Shown piece by piece: positions 1 through 10,999 of a stretch of DNA of 64,000 bases (position 1 is the stretch's first letter; the number at the start of each line of letters is the position of its first letter). This DNA comes from Rhodeus uyekii (taxonomy: Eukaryota; Chordata; Actinopteri; Cypriniformes; Acheilognathidae), in the NCBI GenBank assembly GCA_037043235.1, contig JAWRVZ010000582.1, positions 62,001 through 126,000 on the forward strand. Direction: 5' to 3'. The translations under genes were made by a program, and so were the position numbers. Under the pieces are notes generated by a model. That model was not told the DNA's origin, searched no databases, and was given only the letters and a program-made list of their open reading frames with translations.

Positions 1-33
1 CCAACATCTGTGTTATCATGTATTGACAGTACT

Positions 34-450
34 TGTCATGATGGAAAAGGCGGACACAGACGTAAGTGAAACAGGCTTTATTTGAAGTAGGCACGAGGAC
101 AGTGAGACTGGGAGAGTGCACAGGATGAAATGGTGACAACAGTTTGAGATCGGTTTAACTGAGGAAGACTGACGATGACGGATAGGCACGTAGATCACGG
201 TAGTAAAATCTCAGGAACACACAGAAGGAAAATCACAGGGAGCATCAGGACGTACTGTGACGAGACCAGACTGGAGTGAGAGTGCCGGTAATTTAGTGTC
301 TATAGATGAGTATGAAATATTAACACATATCACCGGTTATGTAGTGTCTATAGATGAGAGCCAGGTGCAGGTGATCAATACTCAGGTGATGAGGAGTGTG
401 TGGGAGGAGTGAGCGAGTTTGGCGAGAGGGGCGTGGCCATATCCATGATA
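34..450 (-). repeat. 3' LTR of the Gypsy element
   Basis: It matches 20079-20502 over its length with scattered substitutions. On the plus strand it starts TGTCATGATGG right after GTACT. On the minus strand it is preceded by a run of about 14 G (plus-strand C run at 455-470), a polypurine tract that fixes the orientation. The outermost bases at the 450 end differ from the other LTR. Confidence 0.88.
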
Positions 451-479
451 GTACCCCCCCCCCCCCCACTCCCAAGGGC

Positions 480-735
480 AGCTCCTAAGGTCCATGGTGG
501 ACAACAAGGCCCCGAGGTGCTGGTCGGTTGGGATGGGTGGCGGGGAATTCTGTCAGGAGATCAGGGTCGAGAATGTCATCCCGGGGAACCCACGACAGTT
601 CCTTGGGGCCGAATCCCTCCCAATGCACGAGATACTGTAGCGTGCTGGCCCGTTGTCATGAGTCAAGGATGTTGGCGACCCGATATATGTCCTGGTCCGC
701 CAGGTCCACAGGAGGAGGTACGGCTTTATAGGGGA
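480..735 (-). pseudogene. Gypsy integrase C-terminal tail with chromodomain-like motif
   Basis: Minus-strand translation gives a segment with DLADQDIYRVANILDS, then a stop, then LQYLVHWEGFGPKELSWVP and DDILDPDLLTEFPATHP. The W-E-G-(F/Y)-G and SWVPR signature is typical of the chromodomain-like tails on fish Gypsy integrases, which are thought to guide integration to chromatin. It lies directly upstream of the polypurine tract and 3' LTR, so it is the end of pol of this element. The rest of the integrase is more than 7 kb away because of insertions. An in-frame stop after the ILDS motif shows decay. Confidence 0.8.
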
Positions 736-829
736 TTTACAGTTAAGACCTGAGGACCAGATATGTTGAAAAGCTAATCATAAATATCCTAAGATTGTTA
801 TAAATGTCACTAAAATTAATATTAAAGAG

Positions 830-1093
830 GTGTGTGAACTCGCAAGTATGATGTCAGGCACTGTAATTTGCTCTGGCCCTCTCCGTATGCGCAGGAGTGA
901 TGAGATGCTTAGCAGATTATCCTCACTCAATGGCTGGATGTCTAAGTGGTGCCCGCAGAATAACATAGGGTTCATAGACAATTGGAAAAGTTTTTGGGGC
1001 AGACCTGACCTGTTGAAAAGAGATGGTATTCATCCCACCTGGGATGGCGCCGCTCTTCTTTCTAGTAATTTGGCACATAGTCTTAGAGCTTAA
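830..1093 (+). pseudogene. L2 ORF1 esterase-like fragment
   Basis: The 87-aa open stretch has ICSGPLRMRRSDEMLSRL near the front, then LNGWMSKWC, IGFIDNW and LLKRDGIHPTWDGAALLS near the end. The closing RDGIHP block is the conserved C-terminal Asp-x-x-His catalytic block of the SGNH esterase-like domain in ORF1 proteins of L2/CR1 LINEs. In these elements ORF1 is thought to bind RNA and assist retrotransposition. The N-terminal part is missing. It lies about 250 bp upstream of the endonuclease fragment of the same element. Confidence 0.65.
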
Positions 1094-1337
1094 CCTTGAC
1101 TAACTGGGGCCCAGGTCAGGAAGCAGACAAACTAGCTAAACAGACCGTCTGCTAGCTGTCTCATGTCACAGAGGTCAGATAAATTACAACACAGAGACTC
1201 TTTCACCTAGATATCATCCTATAGAGACTGTGTCTGTTCCCTGAATTAGCAAATACAAAAAACTCTCAAAACCGTTTAAGGGTAAAAATTTAATTGATTT
1301 ACAAACAACTAAGAACGGATATAACACAAATGAACAA

Positions 1338-2745
1338 ATGATAAAGCTTGGGTTACTGAATATATCCCTTTCCTCAAAAGCACTTATTGTAAATGATATG
1401 ATTACAGATCATAAACTAGATGTGCTGTGTTTGACAGAAACCTGGCTAAAACCAGACGATTACATTACTTTAAATGAGTCTACCCCTCAAGATTACTGTT
1501 ATAAACATGAGCCTCGTCTGAAAGTTAAAGGAGGAGGTGTTGCTGTAATTTATAGTAACACAATCAGTACTGCTCAAAGGTCTAATTTGAAATATAATTA
1601 TTTTGAAGTTATTTTGAAGTGAAGGTCCTTAATGTAAAATGATCTAGTGCAAGTAATAATTCCTGTTTAACTTTTGTGCTGGCTATTCTATACAGGCCAC
1701 CAGGGCACCATACAGACTTTATCAAATAATTTGCTGATTTTCTCTCAGACTTAGTAATGTCTGCAGATGAAGTCATAATTGTCAGTGATTTTAATATCCA
1801 TGTAGATCAGGGGTGGCCAACCCGCGACTCGCGAGCTGCATGCGGCTCTTTGACTGCTCTTTTGCGGCTCTCATCCGGCCCGCGGAGACCTTTTTGTCTA
1901 CGGAAAAAATACCATCGATTTACATGTATCCTGCCAAGATCAGCCGCCGCTTACGTGGACGTGGTGTTTTTACCGAATTCAAATAGAGGCGCGCAGAAGA
2001 GAGTGGGAACGAGATGTGCAATGAAATGCATTTGGGAACTCCTCCCCTTCACGTCAACTAGCCAATCGTAGCGCGATGCAGATCTGGCTGCCAGACGGTA
2101 TAAATAGCATAAGGGCGTCAGAATATTTCCTTCATACTTCTCTAAACGGAATATGATAAAATAACAGAGGTTACGATAGTAACCGGAGACGTTTTCCAAC
2201 CGATCACTACACTACCAAACCTTATTCGCTGCTTAATTTTTATACTTCCGGTCACCGTCAATGAGATGATATACCGTTTTTTTCCCGCATATAAAATACA
2301 TAGACGCTTAGATTTTGCACCCTCATATAGCTCGCGGGTGTGATATGTAAAATGTATAATTTTTTTATTTATAAACATATAAAATGTGTGATATATGTGT
2401 GAGACATTTCTAATGTCAAAACCCCATCAACAATTGCGAATTCAACAGTCTTTTATGCGGCTCTCTGCAGTCATGAGCTTTATTTTGTGGCTCATCATGC
2501 TGAACAGGTTGGCCACCCCTGATGTAGATAATGAAAAAGACGCATTGGGATTGGCATTTATTGACATTTTAAACTCTATTGGAGTTACACAACATGTATC
2601 AGGACCCACTCATTCTCGTAATCATACTTTAGATCTAATATTGTCGCATGGGATCAATGTTGATACTGTTCAAATTCTGCAGCAGAGCGATGACATCTCA
2701 GATCATTACTTAGTTGCTGTTACGAAGAACTCGGAAGGAAACTGA
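1338..2745 (+). pseudogene. L2 AP endonuclease domain, split by a hAT element
   Basis: Residues from 1338 onward show the endonuclease opening: DVLCLTETWLKPDD carries the catalytic Glu. GGGVAVIYSN follows. After a frameshift at about 1620 comes the block VSDFNIHVD ending at 1807. The frame resumes after 2521 with FIDILNSIGVTQHVSGPTH and the SDDISDHYLV motif. These are the E, DFN and SDH signatures of LINE APE-type endonuclease, which nicks target DNA to prime reverse transcription. The insertion at 1808-2521 and the frameshift disable it, and no RT follows. Confidence 0.85.
1808..2521. mobile_element. Non-autonomous hAT-type DNA transposon, 714 bp
   Basis: The ends are perfect inverted repeats, CAGGGGTGGCCAAC at the left and its complement GTTGGCCACCCCTG at the right. 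The 8-bp sequence ATGTAGAT flanks both sides (1800-1807 and 2522-2529). An 8-bp duplication with CAGGG-type ends is the mark of the hAT superfamily. No transposase motif is visible in the interior, so it probably moved using an enzyme in trans. Removing it and one copy of the duplication rejoins the LINE endonuclease frame. Confidence 0.93.
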
Positions 2746-2906
2746 CAAGAACGGGTGATAAACAGAAATACCTTTTAATGGCAGAACTCAGGAGCTTGTA
2801 ACACCAACAATAACCGACAAAGGAATGAACAAAACAGGCAGATTATATAAACATGTGACCACTGTATAGCTGCTTTGAAACAATCTGTATTGTAAAAAAC
2901 GCTATA

Positions 2907-3818
2907 CAGTAGAACCCCGACTTACGAAACGCTCTACGTATGAAAAGTTCGACGTACGATAAAAGATTTCGGGGGTTTTTTTTCGCCCGAGTAACGACAA
3001 AATGATCGAGATGCGAAAAACGAAAATCTCGGCGATGCGACGATTTCCAAGTTTTGTTTTGAAATTCGTGCTGAGTTTGGTTCGGTTTGGATGAAGGCTA
3101 CAGTTTGTCCGGTCAGAACAATGATATCTCACTCAGGGAATAATCCAAAACTGGTATTTATTAAAGGTGCATAGATCGATAAAACCTCAACGATTGGCAC
3201 TAATTCCCTGTATTTCACTCAATAAACTATACACAATCTTCACCCGATCTCTTTTCCCTTAATCATCCATCAGCACTCTTCTCAGTCACTTCCTGAAACT
3301 CAGAGGGAAAGTTTTGGAATAGTCCATTTCGCACTGAATGACAGGGATGGCTGGAATAGTCCATGCAAGAAGGGGAACACTTTTTACAATCCTGCTCTCC
3401 TATTGGTCAGCATCATCCCACCAGCCTCTGCATGTTCCTCTCCATTTCCTCTCCCATTTTGTCCCACTAACTCTAAAGTTCTTCCGCGCTTTTGCATACA
3501 AGTTTTGTTTTCATCGTGCTGCATCGCCATTATTTTGTGCACAGTTAACATAAACTTTTTTCTAATCACTAGCCATGGATGTGAAGATTGTTGCTAAAGC
3601 CAAAGTGAAGAAGAGGATGCTCTCCATGGAGTCGAAAAGGGAGATAATTGAGGAGTATAAAGCTGGGATGCGCTTCATCCCATGCTGATTGTGGTGTTTT
3701 CGTAGGGCTTGGAACGGATTAAGCAATTTACATGTAAAAGCCTGACCAATTTACGAAAAGATTGACATACAAAGCCAACCTTGGAACGGATTAATTTAAG
3801 TAACTCGGGGTTCTACTG
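2907..3818 (+). mobile_element. Tigger/pogo-type DNA transposon, internally deleted, 912 bp
   Basis: The terminal inverted repeats are CAGTAGAACCCCGACTTACG at the left and its imperfect complement ending GGGGTTCTACTG at the right. A TA dinucleotide flanks each side (2905-2906 and 3819-3820). TA duplication with these ends fits the Tc1/mariner superfamily, Tigger/pogo branch. It sits inside the 3' tail of the L2 LINE, splitting the GCTATA...AAGTAAAGGTGACTT sequence. Only the start of a transposase remains. Confidence 0.9.
3575..3688 (+). pseudogene. Tigger transposase N-terminal fragment
   Basis: An ATG in good context opens a 37-aa frame that includes MLSMESKREIIEEYKAGM and then stops. The pattern is the first helix of the CENP-B/pogo-type helix-turn-helix DNA-binding domain. 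The remaining DNA-binding domain and the whole DDE catalytic domain are missing, so only about a tenth of a normal Tigger transposase is left. Confidence 0.7.
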
Positions 3819-3848
3819 TATAAGTAAAGGTGACTTGACTTGACTTGA

Positions 3849-4435
3849 AAGAAGACCAGAAGTCAGAAGTGCAATCAATAGAATACATTTTAGTGAAGTT
3901 CAGTTTGCAGTTTCATCAGCAGAATTCAGCTTCAGGTCTCACAAGGAGTTTGTAGGCCGCCCCACTTACAATAACATTGTTACAGCAATTATACTGTAAC
4001 AGAGGCAAGTAACCATGCCATTGATGACGGTTAAATTATTCTGATTGGCTAAGAAAGAAAGAAAGAAAGATAAACAAAACTAGTAATGTTCCACACAAGA
4101 GCATACAATGTGAAGCATATCTTTGTTTATCACATGGTTGATGGGTTATTGACCTTCCACGTGGCAGAAATGCGTTTCTTGGCTTCAGATTGTCCAGAAC
4201 AACAAGTCATTCCGTCTCCTCATGGTGCCAGTTAATCACCTCACCAATACAGATCATATTAACACACACACAGATACACAGCTTCTCTGAGGCTGAACTC
4301 GGCTCAGGCTCCAACTATCAACAGAAACTTCATTCTGATAACATGTTCTGGTGAGACGTGCAGACAATAATCATTATTACTCAATGGAAAAATACTGAAA
4401 AGTAAAGAAAGGCTTTAACTAATAAATATCCCTAA
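3849..4435. other. Non-coding spacer with an (AAGA)n tract
   Basis: No supported gene. A short AAGAAAG microsatellite lies at about 4049-4070. The stretch separates the L2 tail from the next LINE and must belong to the insertion block inside the Gypsy element, but I could not assign it. Confidence 0.4.
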
Positions 4436-6118
4436 CTTCAAGAGTTTTATTTGTCACATACACAGTTATTTACAGAATATACAACCAGCAGTGAAATGTA
4501 AACAGGTACGCTCCATTGACAGTGCAAATAAAGGTAAAAAAAGAAAAAAAGAAATAAAAATAGAAATAGAATAAAAGTACTATATATACATATGTAGAAT
4601 TATGAATAAATCAAGTAAAAAAAGAGATGTGGAATAAAATAGTGAGATAAACTGTGAAGTGAAGTAAACTATAAAAAATAAATACGTGGTTAACAGAAGT
4701 ACAGAAGTATAATGTGCAAACAGGATTATAACAAGTTGTTACATAGTAACAACGAGACCATAAAGTGCAGTGCAATATCAGTATGTGATGTTTATACTGA
4801 AGTCAAGTCAAGTCAAGTGAAGTCACGTGTTGTTAAGTGACTGCGTTCAGGAGTCTGAAGTCTCTCAGTGTTAGCCATCAGGCTTCGGAAGTGCTTACCG
4901 GATGGCAGCCTGGGTGAAATGAGGGTTTGCGGGGTGATTAGTGTCCTTGATTATTTTAGTAGCTCTACCTCTGCAGCGTTTTGAGTAGATGTCCTGCAGA
5001 GACGGGAGAGCTGACCCTGAAATGCAACCCTGACCCTTGGACAAGCGCACAACTCTTTTCAGGGCTTTGCAATCGTGACTGGTGCTGTTACCGTACCATG
5101 CTATGATGCACTGAGTCAGCACACTTTCTATCGCCCCTGAATAGAACGTTTTCAGGATAGCTGGTGAAACCCTGAATTTCCTCAGTTGGCGGAGGTGGTA
5201 CAGTCTTTGCCTGGCTTTTTTCACCTGTGTTTGAATGTGTGCAGTCCAGGTCAGGTCCTCGGAGATCCATGTACCTCACATCCATGTACCTGAAGCTGCT
5301 CACTCTCTCTACTGGTGTCCCGCTGATCATAAGAGGGGAGTATGTCCGTTGCTATCTCTTCCTGAAGTCCACAATCAGTTCTTTGGTCTTGCTAACATTC
5401 AGAAAGAGACAGTTGTCCTGGCACCATGATGTCAGTTGCTCCACCTCGTCCAAGTATGCCGTCTCATTGTTGTTGGAAATGAGGCCCAGGACAACAGTAT
5501 CATCAGTAAATTTGATGATAGAGGTGGAGCTGTGTGGACAAACAGTCATGTGTGTAGAGAGAGTAGAGCAGGGGACGGAGGACACAGCTCTGTGGGGCTC
5601 CCACACTCAGGGTGATGGAGGTCTAGGTGAACTGGCCTACTCTCACCGCCTGGGGTCTGCCAGTGAGGAAATCTTCAATCCAGCGACAGAGAGAAGATTT
5701 CAGGCCGAGATCCAGGAGTTTGGCAGTTAGCTTAATGGGAACTATGGTATTAAAGGCTGAGCTATAGTAAATAGCAGTCTTACATAGTTGCCACTTTTGC
5801 TGTCGATGCGTGTGAGGGAAGAGTGGAGGATGTGAGAGATGACATCTTCAGTTGATCTATTGGGACGATAGGCAAACTGAAGAGGGTCCAAAGTCTCAGG
5901 AATGGAGGAGCAGATGATGTTTTTGATGAGTCTCTCAAAGAACTTCATGACTACAGATAGGAGAGCCACTGGACGATAGTCATTTAGGCAAGAGGGTTTA
6001 CTGTTCTTAGGGACAGGGATGATGGTGGATTCTTTGAAGGAGTTGGGGACCACAGATGTGGCAAGGTAGTCATTAAAGATGGATGTGAAGAGTCCAGCTG
6101 TCACGGCTCTGTCATTAT
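4436..6118 (-). mobile_element. Rex1/CR1-like LINE, 5'-truncated
   Basis: Read on the minus strand, it starts abruptly in the RT palm region (about 6118) and ends with an A-rich 3' UTR and ACAAATAAAACTCTTGAAGT at 4436. RT fragments are 5742-6158 (YRPVALLSVVMKFFERLI, LDPLQFAYRPNRSTEDVI), 5352-5606 (FTDDTVVLGLISNNNETAY) and 4895-5224 (C-terminal thumb with LTQCIIAWYGNSTSHD). They lie in different frames. The catalytic F-A-D-D box reads FTDD. It resembles the longer LINE at 55.8-61.1 kb and is probably the same clade. The exact clade is not certain. Confidence 0.8.
4895..6118 (-). pseudogene. Reverse transcriptase remnant of the Rex1/CR1-like LINE
   Basis: Three frames are needed to follow the RT, so there are at least two frameshifts (about 5740 and 5340). 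Motifs in order are the RT fingers/palm block YRPVALL, the FAYRPNRSTEDV block, the catalytic box changed to FTDD, and KTKELIVDFRK after it. The C-terminal domain reads HLRQLRKFRVSPAILKTFY and continues into LPSLQDIYSKRCRGRA. The part upstream of YRPVALL and the whole endonuclease are missing, consistent with 5' truncation during target-primed reverse transcription. Confidence 0.82.
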
Positions 6119-7975
6119 AGTTGGGTCTCTTCGAGTGTCTGTTGACGGAGCCTGACACTGCCCCTTTAATTGTGTCTTGTCCTTGTGAACCCCGCCCATC
6201 TTGTTACCTCGTTCCCTTGAGTGTTGTCATCTGTTCACAGCTCTTTACCCTTCCTCATGTGTTCCTTAAATACCCCTCAGTGGTTGCTGTCCGGTTTTTC
6301 GTCGTTGTCATCAGTTTATCATTCTTGGATGTCATTCTTGTTGTTCCTGATCTGTGTTCCTGCCGTTTTCCTGCCGTGTTCACTCCCTTGTTCCTGGTTT
6401 GTGTCACGTTATAGTTTGATCTGGTTTATGTCATGTAATGTTTATGTTATGTCGTGGGTTTTGCTTTACGTTTAGCATAGCTTACTGGACCATGTCTCTG
6501 TCATGTCGAGCTTATGCCATGCCATGTCTAGCTATGCCTAGTTTAGCCCATGCCATGTTTCACTGTTGCCATGCCTTGTTTTCATGCCATGCCTAGTTTT
6601 ACCCATGTCTTGTTGTTTTGCCATGCCACGCCTAGCCCATGCTATGTTCTATGTTTCATGTCTGGACTGATCCTATGTTCCTACCGTAGAATCCAGCAGG
6701 AATTTTTTCAGGACAATGGAGTAAGGATCTATAGAAACTGTGATTGATAACCCGGAGAAGATGCTAACCGCAGGTTCTGTCATGCCAGAGGCTGTAGATG
6801 CCATCACCATGGTCGTTGTTGTCCCACCCAGCCTCCCTCTCCCACCTCCTCGACCAGGCCAAGCAGAGTGCGTCCACTACGCCTCTGTCCCCTTCCCTGA
6901 CCTCGGCCCATCGACACTTCGGCACCACCTGGCTTCTCACTCCCTCTGCTTCACCAAAGCCCCTCGGTCATCCTCTCCATCGGGTTCTCTCGTCCTCCAG
7001 GCTACACTTTGGTCGTGCGTCGCCTAGCCTACACCTGCGGCTTCGGCTGGCTCCTTGCTCCCTCCAGTTACACCTTATGTCCTCTGTCACACCGTCTCCG
7101 ACTCTGCCCTCTGTCCGTTGGATTCTGCCTCAGATGTTTGTTGCTGCAGCTGGCCTTCGGTCTTCTGGTCCAGCGGTCTCGGTCGGCTCCATCGGTCTTT
7201 CGGCTCCGCTGGGACCCACCAGTACCAAGGACAAAGCAGTACCAAGTCATGCCATGGTTCCTCCTGACCTCGGAGACGTTCAAGTTGAGCGCCAGGAGGC
7301 GTTTTTTAAGTGGGGGATTATGCAACACCATGCCACACCACCAGGGGGAGCCCACGTTCACGGTCTGCCTGTTACCGCTCTCTCTGCGACCACTTCCTGT
7401 TTGGGGACTATTTAAGGGCAAGGATCACTCATGGACTTGGCGAGGTATTGCATGGGCTGCCCCCCACGCTATGGGCAGTACCGCATTACTTGGCCATGTT
7501 GTCTTGTCTTATTGTTATGTCTAGTCATGTTTATGCTATACTTGGTTTCTTGCTTTGTCATGTTTTGGTGTTTAGTTCCATGTCATGTCATGTTGAACAG
7601 TTTTGTCTATGGGAATGCTGTAACCTTGCTGGTAGCACAGCCCTACTAAGCTAAGCTAGTACCGCTAGTGGTAGTGCCAGCAACCTTATAGGTAGCATAG
7701 CTTACTGGACCATGTTTCTTGTCATGTTGAGCTTAGGCCATGTCATGTCCAGCTTATGCCTTGTTTAGCTATGTCATGTTTCATTGCTATTCTACCATGT
7801 TTGCCATGCCAAGTTTTATTCATGCCTTGTTCATTGTATCATGCCATGTTTGTTTCATGTCTGGACTGATCCTATGTTGCTGAACTCACGCCTGGAATAT
7901 GGTTTCTGATCTGGATTGTCCCAAAAATAAACTGCGCTTCGATTCTACTCAGCTTAACGCCTCCAGTCATTACAA
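6119..7975 (+). repeat. Unclassified LTR-like repeat rich in CATGCC/CATGTC words
   Basis: Two related blocks (6475-6690 and 7687-7880) share GCATAGCTTACTGGACCATG at their start and GTCTGGACTGATCCTATGTT near their end. A purine tract (about 7305-7318) followed by TATTTAAGGG (7408-7417) and an AATAAA-type signal near 7927 suggests an LTR at about 7318-7975. The C/T-rich interior (6750-7300) has overlapping open frames but no recognisable gag or RT motif. I read it as a non-autonomous LTR-type element that interrupted or joined the LINE at 6118. Family and boundaries are uncertain. Confidence 0.4.
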
Positions 7976-8235
7976 CATCAAAGGATGAGGGGACGGTTAT
8001 CTGAACTTCATATATGCTGCTCTTGTTCAGTGCAAGAAAACCTACTCCCTGGCAAAAAAAAAAACATGTACCCCAGGGTCACGCACGCCCCCCCTGGCAT
8101 CACTCTTTACAAATCATTCAAATAAGAAAAAGGAAAAGAATATATGAAAATAAGACAAAGAAAAGAATATAGGTACAAATAAGAAAAATAAAAGAATACA
8201 AGCGGCAATGGATTTCTGAATCGTATCTTTCAGCT
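7976..8235. other. Unassigned segment next to the Gypsy integrase
   Basis: AT-rich, with an A run and a C run near 8060-8095. No motif seen. The boundary between the insertion block and Gypsy sequence lies somewhere here. Confidence 0.35.
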
Positions 8236-8520
8236 TCAGCACCAGACTCTGAGGAGGAAGGGAGAAGAGGTTTAGTGAAGGGATTCAACAGGAAGACATG
8301 AAAGGATGGTGAGATGCGATATTGAGATTGTAGTCGTAAGCGGTAATTCATTCATCTGCCTCAATATCTTAAATGGCCCTATGATTCGGGGACTCAGCTT
8401 GTGACAGGGCAGTCGTAGGCGTATGTCCCTCGTAGACTGCCAGACAAGTTGACCAGGATGGTAGTGGGGTGTCGGGAGCCGTCGAAGTTCCGCCTGGCCC
8501 TTCTGCCTACGAACTGCCCT
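8236..8520 (-). pseudogene. Gypsy integrase C-terminal fragment between two insertions
   Basis: Minus-strand frames read AVRRQKGQAELRRLPTPHY, YHPGQLVWQSTRDIRLRL, KLSPRIIGPFKILRQMNE and then, after a frameshift, YRLRLQSQYRISPSFHVFLL. The GQLVW...DIRLR...KL.PR.IGPF pattern is the conserved region just after the integrase catalytic core in Gypsy elements. It continues the pol sequence that breaks off at 16707. Its upstream neighbour is the L2 insertion ending at 8521. Confidence 0.85.
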
Positions 8521-8667
8521 CAACAACAACAACAACAACAACAACAAACCTTATTTAGAAAGCACTTTAAAACTACCGAAGTAGACCAAAGTGCTGTACA
8601 GAAAGAGAAAAAAATAAAATAAAATAAAAATAATAATAAATAAAATAAAATAAAAAGTCACAAAATG

Positions 8668-9229
8668 TCACAAAATGTCAACTTCAAGTGATAAAAGCCA
8701 AGGAAAAAGGTGGCTTTTTAAATGAGATTTAAAACGAAGCATTGAGGTGGCCTGCCTAATGTGCAGTGGCAGGTCATTCCACATTTTTGGTGCAAAAGCA
8801 AAAGCAAAAGCACGATCCCCTCTTAATTTACGCCTTGTTTTGGGAATTTTCAGGAGCAGTTGATCAGCTGACCTGAGAGAACGGGTGGGTGTGTATGGAA
8901 CAAGTAGCTGAGACATGTATGGTAGGGCAAGACTATTTAGAGATTTAAAAACAAATAAAATAATTTTTAAATGAATCCTGAACTGTACTGGCAACCAGTG
9001 TAAAGAGGCTAAGATGGGGGATACATGCTCATATTTACAAGCTCCCATAACTAGACGAGCTGCAGCGTTCTGAACCAGTTGCAGACGGGCAATAGAAGAC
9101 CCACTGACCCCCACATACAGAGAATTACAGTAATCCAGCCGGGTAGTAACAAAGGCGTGTTTTACCGTCTCAAAATGTTGCCTTTGAAGAAATGTCTTTA
9201 TTTTGGCCAACTGTCTCAATTGGAAAAAA
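8668..9229 (-). pseudogene. L2 reverse transcriptase C-terminal part
   Basis: The open frame starts in FQLRQLAKIKTFLQRQ and continues through HAFVTTRLDYCNSLYVG, LQLVQNAAARLVMG and SPILASLHWLPVQFRIHLKI, ending with WNDLPLHIRQ. These are the standard thumb/connection motifs of L2 RTs. The upstream half lies across the DIRS element at 14038 (…HIRAVVKS), and the two ends fit together in frame. Confidence 0.92.
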
Positions 9230-9570
9230 CGTCTCAGGTTACTTACGTAACCCTAGTTCCCTTAGAGGGAACGAGACATTGCGTCGAACGCATATGGGAA
9301 TGCATTAGCGTGATTGTCTCTTGAAGTGCAATTGAAACCAGGTGTGCGAGTGCACATCGCCGAGGGTGATGTCATGAGCCAGGAGTATATAGGCACGCAG
9401 TGAATTAGAAGCTGCAGCTTGATTAGTGTCTGAAACAGCCGGCGTGCGATGGAGCTGAGGCTACGAGATGCAGTGTCTCGTTCCCTCTAAGGGAACTAGG
9501 ATTACGTAAGTAACCTGAGACGTTCCCTGTCAAGGGAACTCAATACTGCGTCGAACGCATATGGGAACGA
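9230..9570. repeat. DIRS-A terminal and internal complementary repeats
   Basis: The terminal sequence at 9230-9277 recurs in inverted orientation at 9477-9524 (…AACCTGAGACG). The CATATGCGTTCGACGCA word is present at the left end, at about 9543-9560 and again at the right end (13994-14010). Overlapping copies of this kind form the internal complementary region that restores the ends of DIRS elements during replication. Confidence 0.8.
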
Positions 9571-9699
9571 GAATACCCACGCCGCCTCAGCGAACAGAGT
9601 ATGCCAAGCTAACGTAGCTCACTACGAAAGGGCTAAGGTTCCCACAGCGGGGTTAAGGTCTACCTGGTAGAACCTAATAAAAGTATGCGGTGAGGACCA

Positions 9700-10653
9700 G
9701 CCAGCCGCATCACAAGTATCAGCAAGGGGAGCCCCTGCGCAAAAAGCTTTAGAGGTAGCCATGCTCCGAGTAGAGTGGGCGTGGACATGCATTAGGAACT
9801 GCTGACCCGCCGAGTCATAAGCCAGTGAGATAGTCTCGACTATCCACCTGCTGAAAGTTAGTTCTGACGCTGGAGCTCCCTTAGGAGCCCCGAAGCATAC
9901 AAAGAGTAGGTCTGACCTACGTCATGAAACCACTCTGCGGACGTAGGTGTTCAGTGCTCGCACTGGACAGACCTTGTTCTTGGACTCCTGGTCACGACTG
10001 GGGGGAGGACATAAGGCCTGCAGTATAGTGTGACGAGCCGGGCTCGAAAGCACTTTAGGAACGTATCCAGGTCTGGGAAAGAGGAAGGCTTTTGCCAGAC
10101 CAGAAGCAAACTCCAAACAGGAGGGGCCACTGAGAGGGCCTGAAGGTCACCAAGCCTCTTAAAGGAGGAGATGGCTAAAAGGAACACCGTTTTAAGGGTG
10201 AGGAATTCCTCCGAGATGTCCTCGAGTGGCTCAAGGGTGCCTGGGACAGAGCCTGGAGAACCAGGGACAGGTCCCAGAGTGGCACCCGAGAGCGTACTGC
10301 TGGCCTTAGCCTCAAAGTGCCACGAAGGAAACACCCTACTAGGGGGTCCCAACCCAGAGGGGTACCACTTGGGGTACGTGGTAAGCCGTAATGGCAGCCA
10401 CATACACCTTAAGTGTGGAAGGGGACAGCCCGGCAGCGAACTTTTCTTGTAGAAACTCCAGGATGATACCAACATGGCAGGTCACTGGGTCTAAATGTTT
10501 GTCACTGCACCAGGAAGTGAAAATACTCCACTTCCGAGCGTAGAGCTTCCTCGTGGACGGGGCTCTAGAGTGGAGAATGGTCTCAACGCCCTCAGTTGAG
10601 AGACCTGAGTCTATGAGTCGGGCCCCCTCAGAGGCCAGACCCACAGATTCCAC
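9700..10653 (-). pseudogene. DIRS-A tyrosine recombinase, nonsense-mutated
   Basis: The N-terminal part (10653-10339) reads GLSTEGVETILHSRAPSTRK and WCSDKHLDPVTCHVG, the core-binding fold of fish DIRS recombinases. The catalytic part follows after a frame change near 10340-10475. The frame then ends at a TGA at 9922-9924, where DIRS-C has a Trp codon. Beyond it the minus strand still reads HAHSTRSMATSKAF with the catalytic His-x-x-Arg, and GWSSPHTFIRFY with the Tyr nucleophile. This enzyme class joins the circular cDNA into the genome. The nonsense codon removes the active-site half. Confidence 0.87.
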
Positions 10654-10999
10654 AGTTCCGGGCGAGGATGAAGTATCCTGCCCTGAGCCTGGAACAGAAG
10701 GTCCACTCTGACGGGAACCTCCAAAGAGTGCCGTCTAGGAGGGACACCAAGTCCGAGAACCACACCCTGCCCGGCCACTGCGGGGCAAAAAAGGTGAGAC
10801 GGACCTTGTCCTGGCAAACTTTCTCTAGAACCCCTGGGAGCAGAGCAACCGGGGGAAGGTGTACAAGAGGAGCCTCAGCTACTCATGTCGTATCGCATCC
10901 AGCCAAAGAGAAGCTGGGAGAACAGGGGGGAATAGAGCAGGCAGCGAGCCGTCTCTCCAGACAGAACGGGCCAGAATTCCCCCCATCTGCTCCAACACC

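Larger units (their letters stand above)
750..3850 (+). mobile_element. L2-like LINE, 5'-truncated and internally deleted, carrying two DNA transposons
   Basis: Plus-strand pieces appear in LINE order. An esterase-like ORF1 fragment (830-1093) comes first, then an AP endonuclease fragment (1338-1807 plus 2522-2745), then a 3' UTR ending in CTGCTTTGAAACAAT and a GACTTGACTTGACTTG tail (3831-3848). There is no RT between the endonuclease and the tail, so an internal deletion joined them near 2740-2850. A hAT element splits the endonuclease and a Tigger fragment splits the 3' tail. The left boundary is approximate. A sequence resembling the 3' tail recurs at 23850-23945. Confidence 0.75.

Noticed and set aside
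6798..7524. Overlapping 170-205-aa plus-strand frames
   Set aside because: C/T-rich low-complexity region with three overlapping open frames and no recognised domain.
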